Assembly (NCBI GenBank): GCA_002737725.1
Contig: NSIP01000001.1
Location: 208,921 to 272,920 of the forward strand
Direction: 5' to 3'
Length of the DNA: 64,000 nt
Source of the DNA: Rhodospirillaceae bacterium
Lineage (GTDB): Bacteria; Pseudomonadota; Alphaproteobacteria; Rhodospirillales; Rhodospirillaceae
Both the position numbers and the translations under genes were made by a program. Below are positions 37,748 through 45,737 of the stretch, piece by piece (position 1 is the stretch's first letter; each line of letters starts with the position of its first letter). Below the pieces are notes generated by a model. It did no database searches. It was not told the DNA's origin and was given only the letters and a program-made list of their open reading frames with translations.

Positions 37748-40309
37748 TCATTCATTTCGCAGAAGGGGGGCTGCTTTAATGCCTAACGCCCGCCACGTCC
37801 CGGCAAAGCCAGCCAGCAGGGTCACGAGAATGCAAACACCCACCACACCCACGGCCAGTCCGTACCCCATATCCCATTCCAGCTTCATGATGTGAACCAC
37901 CACCGCCCACGAGGCCAGCGCACCCACGCCCACAGCAATGGCACCAGTGGCCAAGCCCAACAGACAATATTCGAACACAAACGCACTCAACACATTGCCA
38001 CGAGTTGCCCCCAAAACCTTCAGCACCACGGATTCATAAATCCGACGCGAATGTCCGGCAGCAATGGCACCTGCCAGCACCAAGGCCCCTGCAAAGAGTG
38101 CGACGGCTGCCGTCATGCGCACGGCCACACTCAAGGTTCCCAAAACATCCTTTAACATTTGCACAGCATCGCGAACTTGAATCACCGTCACATTCGGCAT
38201 GGCCTCAAGCACGGCGGTCTCAATTTTGTTTTCCACGCCAGGCTCAGAGTTGACGGTGGAAATATACATACCCGGTGCGCCAGCCAGAGCTTGCGGCGAA
38301 TAGATGAGCGTGAAATTCATGGTGCCTGATTGCCAACGCACATCGCGTGTGTTGGCAACTTTGGCCGCAATCTCGCGGCCTAAGATATTCAGGCTGATGG
38401 TGTCACCAATTTTCAAATTCATGCCGTCTGCGACACGATCATCAATCGACACTAAATTCTCACCGCTATAATCAGCCGGCCACCACTCACCCCTCACCAA
38501 CTTCGCGTTGTCGGGCAGGGTTGCTGCCTGCGACACACCGCGTTCGCCACGCACCGCCCAGCGACTATCGGGGTGAACATCGGCCTTCTCAATAGCGACG
38601 TCTTTAATTTTTGAAATGCGTCCGCGAATCATCGACGCGCTGGTGACTTTATTGGTGCCTGGTACGGCCTTGACGATTTTCTCAAATTCTTCAACTTGGC
38701 CGCTTTGGATGTCGATGAAGAACATGCTCGGCGCATCTTGCGGCAAGCCCTCATTCAACCGCGTGTTCAAATTGCTTTGAACGAGCGCAATCGACACTAA
38801 AACTGACAATCCTAAGCCCAGCGACAGCACGACCGATGTGGTTGGTGCGCCCGGCCGATAAAGGTTCGACAACGCAAGTCTGAGTGTTGGCTTTCCAGCC
38901 ACCGCGCCGCCACGCCCTGCGCTGAGTTTGCGCGCCAGCGCCATCACGCCATTGGCTGCGAAGGTAAACAGGATCAACGCTACCGCTGTCCCGCCAACAA
39001 AGAAGGCGGCATACTTCGGTTGCTCGGCAGTACCGATGGTATATCCCGCCAGCGACAACGCCAGCAGCGCCATGGCGATCATATATCGCCGCCGGGGCCA
39101 AGCGCGTGTGGGGGCCAACAAGTTGCGAAACAGGGCCACGGGCGGAATGTCGCGCGCGCGTGCCAAGGGCCACAAGGCAAACACAGCAGCCGTCAGCACT
39201 CCAAAAACCAACGCTTTGAACAACGAGCCAGGATACACACCAAACTGTGCATTGACAGGCAAAAGGCCTTCAAGCGCTTGTCCTGCGGCCACAGGAATGA
39301 TGGCCCCCAGAATCAAGCCTAAGCCAATGCCCAGCGCCGACAGCAACGTGATTTGAACCACGTAAATGCGAAAAATTGTTTCGGCAGGCGCGCCCAAGCA
39401 TTTCAGCGTTGCAATGGTGTTGATGCGACCTGCCATATACGCGCGCACTGCATTGGCCACACCAATGCCACCGGTCAGCAATGCGGTCATGCCCACCAGC
39501 GTCAAAAATAACGTCACGTTATCCAAAAACGCTTCCACGCCTTGGGCTGCCTGGTTGATTCCGCGCAAACGCCAGCCCGTGTCGGCAAAATCTTTGGTCA
39601 GTCGCGCGCGCAATTGATCAGCGCTGCCGCCCTTGTCGACACGAATGTTATAGACGTAAGACACCATGCTGCCTTGTTGCACTAACTGGGTGTCTTGAAT
39701 GGCAGCTGTGGCAATCATCACGCGCGGCCCAGCGGTGGCAAATGTCACAACCCGGTCTGGCTCTTTGATAATCAGTGCGCGCACTTGCAGCGACGCCTCG
39801 CCAACTTTGATCACATCGCCAACTTTGACGGCCATGCGATTGGCCAGTGATGTATCAATCGCCCCCCCCCATAGGCCGTTCGATTGCTCAAGGATGCGCG
39901 CGAGCGGCAGGGCGGGTTCGGTTTGCAACGCGCCATAAAGTGGATAAGCTTCGTCGACGCTTTTGAGCTCAATCAAGGCCCGTTGACGCACCGCGCCGGT
40001 CTCATCATCAACGCGTGCCATGGACCGCAGTTGAATTTGGGCGCTCACGTCACCGGCCAATGTCATCGCCGACATTTCTTCGGCGTTGACGGGCCGCTCG
40101 CTCATGCGCGCTTGAAGATCACCGCCGAGAAGTGGTTGCGCGTCCGCAGCGATGCCAGCTTTGACCGAATCGTTCAGCGAGCCCGCGCCCGCGATGGCCG
40201 CAACGCCGATTGCTAAGCAGGCGAGGAAAATACGAAAGCCCTTAATGCCCCCGCGCAGTTCGCGAAGTGCAAAACGAATCGCAATTGATCCGTCGAACAT
40301 ACCCGCCAT
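37748..40309 (-). CDS. YbbP-like FtsX-family ABC permease
   Basis: An 853-residue integral membrane protein with ten or so helices and two large periplasmic domains, the layout of YbbP and other MacB/LolC-like permeases. The N-terminus FALRELRGGIKGFRIFLACL matches YbbP. FtsX domains are seen at about 255-380 (with GIGVANAVRAYMAGRINTIA) and 720-850 (GHSRRIYESVVLKVLGATRG). It overlaps no gene but lies 4 bp after its ATPase. Family members extract or move hydrophobic compounds and pair with the TesA-type esterase encoded next door; the substrate is unproven. Confidence 0.9.
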   Translation of the reverse strand: MAGMFDGSIAIRFALRELRGGIKGFRIFLACLAIGVAAIAGAGSLNDSVKAGIAADAQPLLGGDLQARMSERPVNAEEMSAMTLAGDVSAQIQLRSMARVDDETGAVRQRALIELKSVDEAYPLYGALQTEPALPLARILEQSNGLWGGAIDTSLANRMAVKVGDVIKVGEASLQVRALIIKEPDRVVTFATAGPRVMIATAAIQDTQLVQQGSMVSYVYNIRVDKGGSADQLRARLTKDFADTGWRLRGINQAAQGVEAFLDNVTLFLTLVGMTALLTGGIGVANAVRAYMAGRINTIATLKCLGAPAETIFRIYVVQITLLSALGIGLGLILGAIIPVAAGQALEGLLPVNAQFGVYPGSLFKALVFGVLTAAVFALWPLARARDIPPVALFRNLLAPTRAWPRRRYMIAMALLALSLAGYTIGTAEQPKYAAFFVGGTAVALILFTFAANGVMALARKLSAGRGGAVAGKPTLRLALSNLYRPGAPTTSVVLSLGLGLSVLVSIALVQSNLNTRLNEGLPQDAPSMFFIDIQSGQVEEFEKIVKAVPGTNKVTSASMIRGRISKIKDVAIEKADVHPDSRWAVRGERGVSQAATLPDNAKLVRGEWWPADYSGENLVSIDDRVADGMNLKIGDTISLNILGREIAAKVANTRDVRWQSGTMNFTLIYSPQALAGAPGMYISTVNSEPGVENKIETAVLEAMPNVTVIQVRDAVQMLKDVLGTLSVAVRMTAAVALFAGALVLAGAIAAGHSRRIYESVVLKVLGATRGNVLSAFVFEYCLLGLATGAIAVGVGALASWAVVVHIMKLEWDMGYGLAVGVVGVCILVTLLAGFAGTWRALGIKAAPLLRNE

Positions 40310-40313
40310 GATT

Positions 40314-41078
40314 TTACCCCGCAGCTTTCGTCAGGCCTTCGCCGACGATCAAGCCGTCATTGATGCGCGCCACGCGGTCGCAACGCCCGGCCAGCTTCAG
40401 GTCGTGCGTGATCAAGACCAGCGTTGTGTTGTGGTGATCGTGCAGTTCGAACAACAGCTCGATGATCTGTTGGCCCGTGCCGCCATCAAGATTTCCGGTG
40501 GGCTCATCGGCCAGCAGAATTTTAGGCTCGACCGCAAAAGCCCTGGCAAGTGCGACGCGCTGTTGTTCGCCGCCCGATAATTGCCCCGGGTAATGCTCCA
40601 TGCGATGGCCCAGGCCGACACGTTTCAGTTGGGCCTCGGCGCGATCAAAGGCATCCTTGCGACCGGCAAATTCTAAGGGAACGGCCACATTTTCCAGCGC
40701 CGTCATGGTGGGAATCAGGTGAAACTGCTGAAACACAATGCCGACATTATCGCGCCGAAATAAGGCTAGCCCGTCTTCGTCCAAGGCACTGTAATCGGTT
40801 CCCGCAATGTGGACTTTGCCCGCGCTTACGCGCTCAAGGCCCGCAATAATCATCAGCATGGTGGTTTTGCCCGAGCCCGAAGGGCCTACGACGCCCAGTG
40901 CTAAACCTTGCGGCACGGTCAGGTCGACCCCACGCAAAATATTGACCGGCCCGGCCGGCCCGTCCAATGTCAGGTGGACGCCTTCCAATAAAACGGAAGG
41001 CACAATAGCGGACGAAGTTGCGATTGAATGCATGGGTGTTACGTTCTGTTTTATCATGACGTCGGCGGCACTTTTCAT
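40314..41078 (-). CDS. YbbA-like ABC transporter ATPase
   Basis: An ATPase of up to 254 residues of the LolD/MacB type. Walker A VVGPSGSGKTTMLMI, Q-loop IVFQQFHLIP, signature LSGGEQQRVALARAF and Walker B ILLADEPTGNLDG are all intact, with the H-loop in LVLITHDLKLA. It would power the YbbP-like permease 4 bp downstream. The ATG at 41078 leaves only 3 bp to the divergent esterase ATG, so the internal ATG at 41033 is a likely alternative start; family homology begins just after it. Confidence 0.92.
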   Translation of the reverse strand: MKSAADVMIKQNVTPMHSIATSSAIVPSVLLEGVHLTLDGPAGPVNILRGVDLTVPQGLALGVVGPSGSGKTTMLMIIAGLERVSAGKVHIAGTDYSALDEDGLALFRRDNVGIVFQQFHLIPTMTALENVAVPLEFAGRKDAFDRAEAQLKRVGLGHRMEHYPGQLSGGEQQRVALARAFAVEPKILLADEPTGNLDGGTGQQIIELLFELHDHHNTTLVLITHDLKLAGRCDRVARINDGLIVGEGLTKAAG

Positions 41079-41081
41079 AAC

Positions 41082-41861
41082 ATGAGGATATTCGCTTTGT
41101 TAGCCCAGAACGCGTCGCGACTGAGGCAACTGAAACACCTGCGGGCCGATTTTGCAGGGCGCATCCACGTTGCGGTGCAGCCTCTGAAACTGTTTGTTAC
41201 ATTTATCGCTCTGACTCTTTTTTTTTACGGCCCGGCCAGTGCCGCAGATCAGTCGCCCCCGATCCGGATCCTGGCCTTTGGTGACAGTTTGACAGCGGGC
41301 TATGGCCTGGATGATCTGGCCGATTCGTTCCCTTCGCAATTGGAACGCGCGCTGAAAGCCAAGGGCCATAACGTCGCGCTAATTCAAGCGGGCATGTCCG
41401 GCGACACCACCACGGGCGGGTTGAACCGCATCGAGTGGTCGCTGGCTGAAAAGCCCGATGCGGTGATGGTGGCCTTGGGTGGCAACGATGGCTTGCGCGC
41501 CGTCGACCCAGCCGTGACAGAAAAAAGTATGAAAGGCATTGTCGAGCGAATCCGGCGCGATGGAATGCCCGTGTTGGTGGCGGGCATGTTGGCCCCGCCC
41601 AATCTGGGGCGTGATTATGCGGACCGCTTCAACGCGTCTTTTGCAAACATTGCTAAAATGAATGACGCGGTATTCTACCCGTTCTTGCTGGACGGCGTGG
41701 CGTCGATTCCGTCGCTGAATCAGGCAGACCGTATTCATCCGAATCCCAAGGGTGTGGCAGTGATGGTCGAGAAAATAACGCCTTATATGGTGACCTTGAT
41801 CGAGCAGGTTCAAGCCCGCCGCAAATCAATGCTCAAATCTCAACCCGCTTCGCGGCCGTGA
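41082..41861 (+). CDS. TesA-like GDSL arylesterase/lysophospholipase
   Basis: An SGNH hydrolase with periplasmic location. Block I is ILAFGDSLTAGYGL with the nucleophile Ser, block II Gly is in QAGMSGDTTTGGL, block III GGND is in MVALGGNDGLR, and block V is DRIHPNPKG with catalytic Asp and His. From ATG 41082 the protein has 259 residues but a long basic N-terminus before its signal peptide. A GTG at 41175 would start right at a clean signal sequence (QPLKLFVTFIALTLFFYGPA) and leave room for a promoter, so it may be the true start. Divergent from ybbA-ybbP, as is usual for this trio. Confidence 0.9.
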   Translation: MRIFALLAQNASRLRQLKHLRADFAGRIHVAVQPLKLFVTFIALTLFFYGPASAADQSPPIRILAFGDSLTAGYGLDDLADSFPSQLERALKAKGHNVALIQAGMSGDTTTGGLNRIEWSLAEKPDAVMVALGGNDGLRAVDPAVTEKSMKGIVERIRRDGMPVLVAGMLAPPNLGRDYADRFNASFANIAKMNDAVFYPFLLDGVASIPSLNQADRIHPNPKGVAVMVEKITPYMVTLIEQVQARRKSMLKSQPASRP

Positions 41862-42354
41862 GTGCGCCCGCCCTCAAAACGGGGATGGCAACGTTTGCGC
41901 ACGCCCATGCGGCGGGTGAGGCTTGGCGTCAGACGCTGGCGGCGTGCGGGGATACATTAGCCGCGCAAAACGCCAAAGGTGCCGTCGGCTTGATCTATGT
42001 GACCGAGGTTTGGGCGACCCATTTGGGGGATATGGCCGCGACCTTACAACAACGCCTGACCGTGCATCATTGGACGGGTTGCGCAGGCTTTGGCATTTTT
42101 GCCGCAGGGCCCGAATACCAACGCAAGCCTGCGATGTCGGTGTTGGTGGACCCTTCAGCGAGCACCAAATATATGTGTCGTGCGTGGCGCGTACGCCGCA
42201 GATGTTCGGGGCTGTCGGCGGCGAGGCGCGCATGATCCACGATACATTGGGTGATTTTCCGCTGACGGGCTTTTTTGCCAACGACGAAATTTGTGGAAGC
42301 CGCCTGTATGGTTACACGGGCGTGCTCAACGTGTTTCTCGATCAACCGCTTTAG
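41858..42354 (+). pseudogene. FIST-domain protein, internally deleted and frameshifted
   Basis: The frame from GTG 41858 (overlapping the esterase stop as GTGA) reads ALKTGMATFAHAHAAGEAWR and GLIYVTEVWATHLGDMAATL, the start of a FIST_N sensory domain. Near 42130-42170 the match shifts to the next frame, which reads VSCVARTPQMFG, MIHDTLGDFPLTGFFANDEI and LYGYTGVLNVFLDQ, the very end of FIST_C. Intact proteins have about 380 residues; here about 165 codons remain, so some 200 codons from the middle are gone and the junction is out of frame. No single protein with both ends can be made. Confidence 0.75.
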
Positions 42355-42359
42355 ACAAC

Positions 42360-42896
42360 ATGCTGCGGCTTTTTATTGGATTGTCTGCGCCTGATGATGT
42401 GGCCGCGCAGCTGGCTGGGCTGGCCAATGGAATGCCCGGTGCGCGCTGGGTCGAGCCTGAAAACATGCATGTGACTTTGCGTTTCATCGGCGAGGTCTCG
42501 GAGGGTGATGCAGAAGACATCCACGTTGAACTCTCGCGACTTGTGGCAAAGCCTTTCAGCTTTGACATTACGGGCATGGATACCTTTGGTCAGGGTCGAA
42601 AGGCGCATGCGTTGTTTGCGGGCGTGTCGCTGAGCGCTGAATTAGAGCTGCTGCAAACGCGTGTTGAGGCCGCCGTGGCGCGGGCCGGTCAGCCGCGCAA
42701 AACGCGCAAGTTCAAACCCCACGTCACTATCGCTCAGCTGAAAAATACACCCGAAACGCACCTTCTGGGCTTTATCCAGACCCACAACCTCTTTCGTGCA
42801 GGACCGATCGCTGTCGATCACTATATCTTGTACGAAAGCCGTATGGGTAAAGGCGGGTCGGCTTATTTTCCGGTGGCGGAATATCCGTTGGTTTGA
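42360..42896 (+). CDS. thpR: RNA 2',3'-cyclic phosphodiesterase (2H family)
   Basis: A 178-residue 2H phosphoesterase (ThpR/LigT), opening RNA 2',3'-cyclic phosphates to 2'-phosphates. The two catalytic motifs are HVTLRF (about residues 37-42) and HVTIAQ (about 121-126). LRLFIGLSAPDDVAAQL and the C-terminal LYESRMGKGGSAYFPVAEYP are family hallmarks. It starts 5 bp after the FIST remnant and its 3' end overlaps that of the convergent LMW-PTP frame. This gene looks intact, in contrast to both neighbours. Confidence 0.93.
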   Translation: MLRLFIGLSAPDDVAAQLAGLANGMPGARWVEPENMHVTLRFIGEVSEGDAEDIHVELSRLVAKPFSFDITGMDTFGQGRKAHALFAGVSLSAELELLQTRVEAAVARAGQPRKTRKFKPHVTIAQLKNTPETHLLGFIQTHNLFRAGPIAVDHYILYESRMGKGGSAYFPVAEYPLV

Positions 42897-43361
42897 ATGC
42901 TGAGCTTGCTGCTCAACGCCTTCAGTAACCCCTGACTTGCGGTTTGCACCAAGTCCAACACCAACTCGAAATCCTTCTCCTCGCCATAGTTAGGGGTCGG
43001 GCACATCGCGGTGGCGGGCCTCGGTGTGATAATCCAAAAATAAGCGCAGCTCGGCTTTGTGGTTTTCGCGGTGTAACTCACGGAGATGGTTGAGGTGGCC
43101 GTGATCCATAGCCAAAATTAAATCAAAGGTGTTGAAGTCGCCCTCGCTCACCCGGCGCGTTTTCAAGTTTCCAATCTCAATCCCGCGTTTGGCAGCAGCG
43201 GTAATGCTACGCGCATCGGGCGCATCGCCGATGTGATAGCCGTGCGTACCGGCGGAATCGATGTCGACATGGGTGTGAAGGCCAGCTTGCGTCACGGCGC
43301 GTCGAAACGAACCTTCGGCCGTGGGCGAGCGGCAGATGTTTCCGGTACACACAAACAGCAC
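42863..43361 (-). pseudogene. Low-molecular-weight protein tyrosine phosphatase with a C-terminal frameshift
   Basis: From GTG 43361 the frame reads LFVCTGNICRSPTAEGSFRR, with the phosphatase loop C-x5-R, and runs 123 residues to VPDP then TAA at 42990. In the next frame the DNA goes on NYGEEKDFELVLDLVQTASQ then GLLKAL, the usual C-terminus. One extra base near 42995-43003 (CCCTAACTAT where CCCTACTAT would read on) explains this; the full gene would give 166 residues, the normal family length. The truncated product keeps the Cys/Arg loop and the general-acid Asp of the DP motif, so residual activity is conceivable, but it loses the last helix. Confidence 0.8.
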
Positions 43362-43383
43362 ACGTTAGGTCATGAGGCCTGAT

Positions 43384-43552
43384 CTAGTGGAGCGGGCTTG
43401 ACATTCGCTATCCTATCTGCGGCGGAGCTGAGAGGCGAATGTCAAATCCAAAGCTCCACTACAAACCTATATTTTCTAGTGGTCATGATGATTCTAATAT
43501 TCGCAAGATCGCGTGCCGAAACGGGATGCGAATGTGAGAATCGGGTCACTAG
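43384..43552 (+). repeat. Bimodular double-hairpin repeat, copy 1
   Basis: Two hairpins joined by a conserved spacer. Hairpin 1: TTGACATTCGC (43398-43408) against GCGAATGTCAA (43435-43445), extended outward by TAGTGGAGC and its complement in the spacer (ending near 43461). Hairpin 2: arms 43476-43504 and 43528-43552, imperfect. Both hairpins share a GCGAATGT arm core. It fills the gap between the LMW-PTP and sirtuin genes. The second copy, inverted and better preserved, is at 55778-55950. Small open frames across it are a by-product of the repeat. Confidence 0.75.
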
Positions 43553-43591
43553 GGTTGCCAACAATATGAATAAAGCTAGCATCAAAACTGC

Positions 43592-44326
43592 ATGAACAAT
43601 ATTAAAACACCGCAAACCGGCGCGCGCATTGTGATTCTCACGGGCGCGGGCATCTCGCAGGAATCGGGGCTCGAGACCTTTCGCGATCCCGATGGCATTT
43701 GGGCCAAGGTGCGCATTGAAGATGTCGCCACCCCCGAGGCCTTTGCGCGCGATCCTGAGCGGGTTCATGCGTTTTATAATATGCGCCGCAAACGAGCTGC
43801 GACCTTGGATTTGAAACCCAACGCCGCGCACATGGCTTTGGCTGCGCTGGAGCAAAAATGGCCGGGTGAGGTTTTGGTGGTCACGCAAAACGTCGATTCC
43901 TTTCACGAGCGCGCAGGCACCACCAACCTTATCCATATGCATGGCCGCCATGCCGAGGCCCGCTGCAATGATTGTGCGCATGTGGTGGAGTGGTCGGGCG
44001 ATATGTCTTTAGCCGATGTCTGCCAGGCCTGCGGCCGCGCGGGCGGGATGCGGCCCAACGTGGTGTGGTTCGGCGAGACCCCGCGCGAGATGGATCAAAT
44101 CCAATCGGCGCTGTTGGACTGCGATCACTTCATCTCCATCGGCACCTCGGGCAATGTTTATCCCGCTGCCGGGTTTGTGGGGTTGATGCGTAAATTAGGG
44201 TGCGGGCATACGGTGGAGCTGAATTTGGAACCATCACAAGGGGCATCTTTGTTTGCCGAAGCGCACTATGGGCCCGCAACCGAAATTGTACCGCGCTATG
44301 TGGCAGCCCTTCTGGAAGCGGTATGA
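43592..44326 (+). CDS. cobB: Sir2-family NAD-dependent protein deacylase (sirtuin)
   Basis: A 244-residue class III sirtuin. NAD binding: ILTGAGISQESGLETFRDPD, then GIWAKV (about residues 11-36). Catalytic core: VVTQNVDSFHERAG and LIHMHGRHAEARC, with the active His in MHGR. A zinc ribbon with four Cys is in ARCNDCAH and CQACGRAGG, followed by RPNVVWFGE. A Tyr-Arg pair typical of desuccinylases (YxxR) appears as YNMRRKRA near residue 65, so it may remove succinyl groups as well as acetyl. It overlaps the UDG-type pseudogene as ATGA. Confidence 0.92.
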   Translation: MNNIKTPQTGARIVILTGAGISQESGLETFRDPDGIWAKVRIEDVATPEAFARDPERVHAFYNMRRKRAATLDLKPNAAHMALAALEQKWPGEVLVVTQNVDSFHERAGTTNLIHMHGRHAEARCNDCAHVVEWSGDMSLADVCQACGRAGGMRPNVVWFGETPREMDQIQSALLDCDHFISIGTSGNVYPAAGFVGLMRKLGCGHTVELNLEPSQGASLFAEAHYGPATEIVPRYVAALLEAV

Positions 44327-44909
44327 CCAAACTTTCCAAGCGACTCACCGATATTAGCACCTGTACGTTGTGTGCCAAACATTTGCCCCACAAACCCAGG
44401 CCTGTTTTGCGCGCCAAGGCCAGCGCGAGGCTGATGATCATCGGTCAAGCCCCCGACACTAAAGTACACGACAGCGGCATTCCGTGGCTCGACAAATCAG
44501 GTGGTCTCTTGCGCGAATGGCTGGGCGTCGACAGCGACACGTTTACGACGAAAGCCACATCGTCATCGTGCCTATGGGCTTCTGTTTTCAGGGCCAAGAT
44601 GCGAAGGGTGGCGATCTGCCGCCGCGGCCCGAGTGCGCGCCGCATTGGCACCCGCAGCTCTTGCCGCTGTTGCCAAATATCGGCCTCACCATCCTCATCG
44701 GCCAATACGCGCAAGGGCGATATTTAGGCAACAAGCGCAAAGCCACGTTGACCGAAATTGTTCAGGCCTAGCGCAGCTATGGCCCCGATTACATGCCGCT
44801 GCCGCATCCCAGTTGGCGCAATAACGGCTGGCTGAAAAAGAACCCGTGGTTTGAAAAAGACCTGCTGCCGGTCTTAAGGAAGCGCGTGGCTCAATTTTTG
44901 AAGAAGTAA
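44323..44909 (+). pseudogene. Uracil-DNA glycosylase family gene, frameshifted with a stop
   Basis: The first frame, from ATG 44323, reads ISTCTLCAKHLPHKPRPVLR, LMIIGQAPDTKVHDSGIPWL and LREWLGVDSDTF, with the GQAP motif of Fe-S-type UDG-like proteins. Near 44540-44560 the match shifts to another frame: IVIVPMGFCFQGQDAKGGDL, PPRPECAPHWHPQLLP, LTILIGQYAQGRYL. That frame hits TAG at 44769-44771, after which homology goes on (YMPLPHPSWRNNGWLKKNPW) to TAA at 44907. One frameshift and one nonsense change thus split a normal protein of about 195 residues. It was probably cotranscribed with the sirtuin gene. Confidence 0.8.
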
Positions 44910-44916
44910 CCGCAAC

Positions 44917-45363
44917 TCAACCGCTGCTTTGGGGGAGGGTTAGAGAGAGACGAGCTTCTTCCGTTTCGGCTTCAGCCGCTAAGGCTTCCATCTCTTCATC
45001 CGAAAATCCAAAGTGGTGGCCGATTTCGTGAATCAGCACATGGCGCACCACATGGCGCAAATCTTCGCTGGTTTCGCACCAGTATTCTAAAACGGGCCGT
45101 CTGTAGATAAACACCATGTTTGGAAGCGTGCCCGAGGACTCAATGGTTTGTTCGTCCATGGCGATACCCTGATACAGGCCCAGAATATCGAAGGGACTAT
45201 CCAGCTCCATTTCCTCCATCACGTCCTGCTCGGGAAAATCCGCCACGTGAATCACAAGCTCGGTGGTGAACGCGCGCAACTGTTCAGGCAGCGTGGCAAG
45301 GCCCTCACGCGCCATCAGTTCCAAGTCGTCCAAGCTTGGTGGGGTCAGAGGTTTAACCATCAA
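44917..45363 (-). CDS. Zincin-like metallopeptidase-family protein (COG3824 type)
   Basis: A 148-residue small protein with a minimal metalloprotease domain. The zinc site is VLIHEIGHHFGFSDEEMEAL (HExxH plus a third His, about residues 109-128). The N-terminal part PSLDDLELMAREGLATLPEQ and FDILGLYQGIAMDEQ fits the family. Its activity has not been shown to my knowledge. Convergent with the UDG-type pseudogene across 7 bp. Confidence 0.85.
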   Translation of the reverse strand: MMVKPLTPPSLDDLELMAREGLATLPEQLRAFTTELVIHVADFPEQDVMEEMELDSPFDILGLYQGIAMDEQTIESSGTLPNMVFIYRRPVLEYWCETSEDLRHVVRHVLIHEIGHHFGFSDEEMEALAAEAETEEARLSLTLPQSSG

Positions 45364-45428
45364 CAGTCTTGAGTGCTTGAGCGCAACGGATCATCTTCAA
45401 GGCATAGCAAAGTGTGAGGTGATTGACC

Positions 45429-45722
45429 ATGACGAGTAAACTTGATCCAGCAGCACGCGCCGCGGCGCTTGCAAAACTTTCACACTGGGCCGACGTGCCT
45501 GGGCGCGACGCTATCCAACGTAAGTTCGTGTTTGTGAACTTCAACCAAGCTTTTGGGTTTATGAGCCGCGTGGCGCTGATAGCCGAGAAGATGGATCATC
45601 ACCCCGAGTGGTTCAATGTCTACAAAACGGTGGATGTGACACTGACAACCCACGATGCCGCGGGCTTAAGCGAAAAGGATATTGCCTTGGCCACGTTCAT
45701 GGATGCAGCCGCCAAAAATTAA
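45429..45722 (+). CDS. phhB: Pterin-4a-carbinolamine dehydratase
   Basis: A 97-residue enzyme that dehydrates 4a-hydroxytetrahydrobiopterin. The active-site signature ([13 protein letters not shown]) lies at about residues 54-66, followed by [20 protein letters not shown]. The ATG at 45429 has a GTGAGGTGA site ahead; a TTG two codons up is an alternative. No phenylalanine hydroxylase is nearby, so it may serve another pterin process. The gene symbol is by family only. Confidence 0.88.
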   Translation: MTSKLDPAARAAALAKLSHWADVPGRDAIQRKFVFVNFNQAFGFMSRVALIAEKMDHHPEWFNVYKTVDVTLTTHDAAGLSEKDIALATFMDAAAKN

Positions 45723-45737
45723 TAGCCCGCTCGACGC

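Noticed and set aside
39864..39875. Run of nine C inside the YbbP-like gene as a phase-variable tract
   Set aside because: The frame is intact through it and a single short tract is weak evidence; worth a glance only if reads vary there.
43398..43981. Open frames on both strands reading through the double-hairpin repeat (similar peptides around 43442 and 55900)
   Set aside because: The likeness comes from the DNA repeat itself; no ribosome-binding site and no family features.
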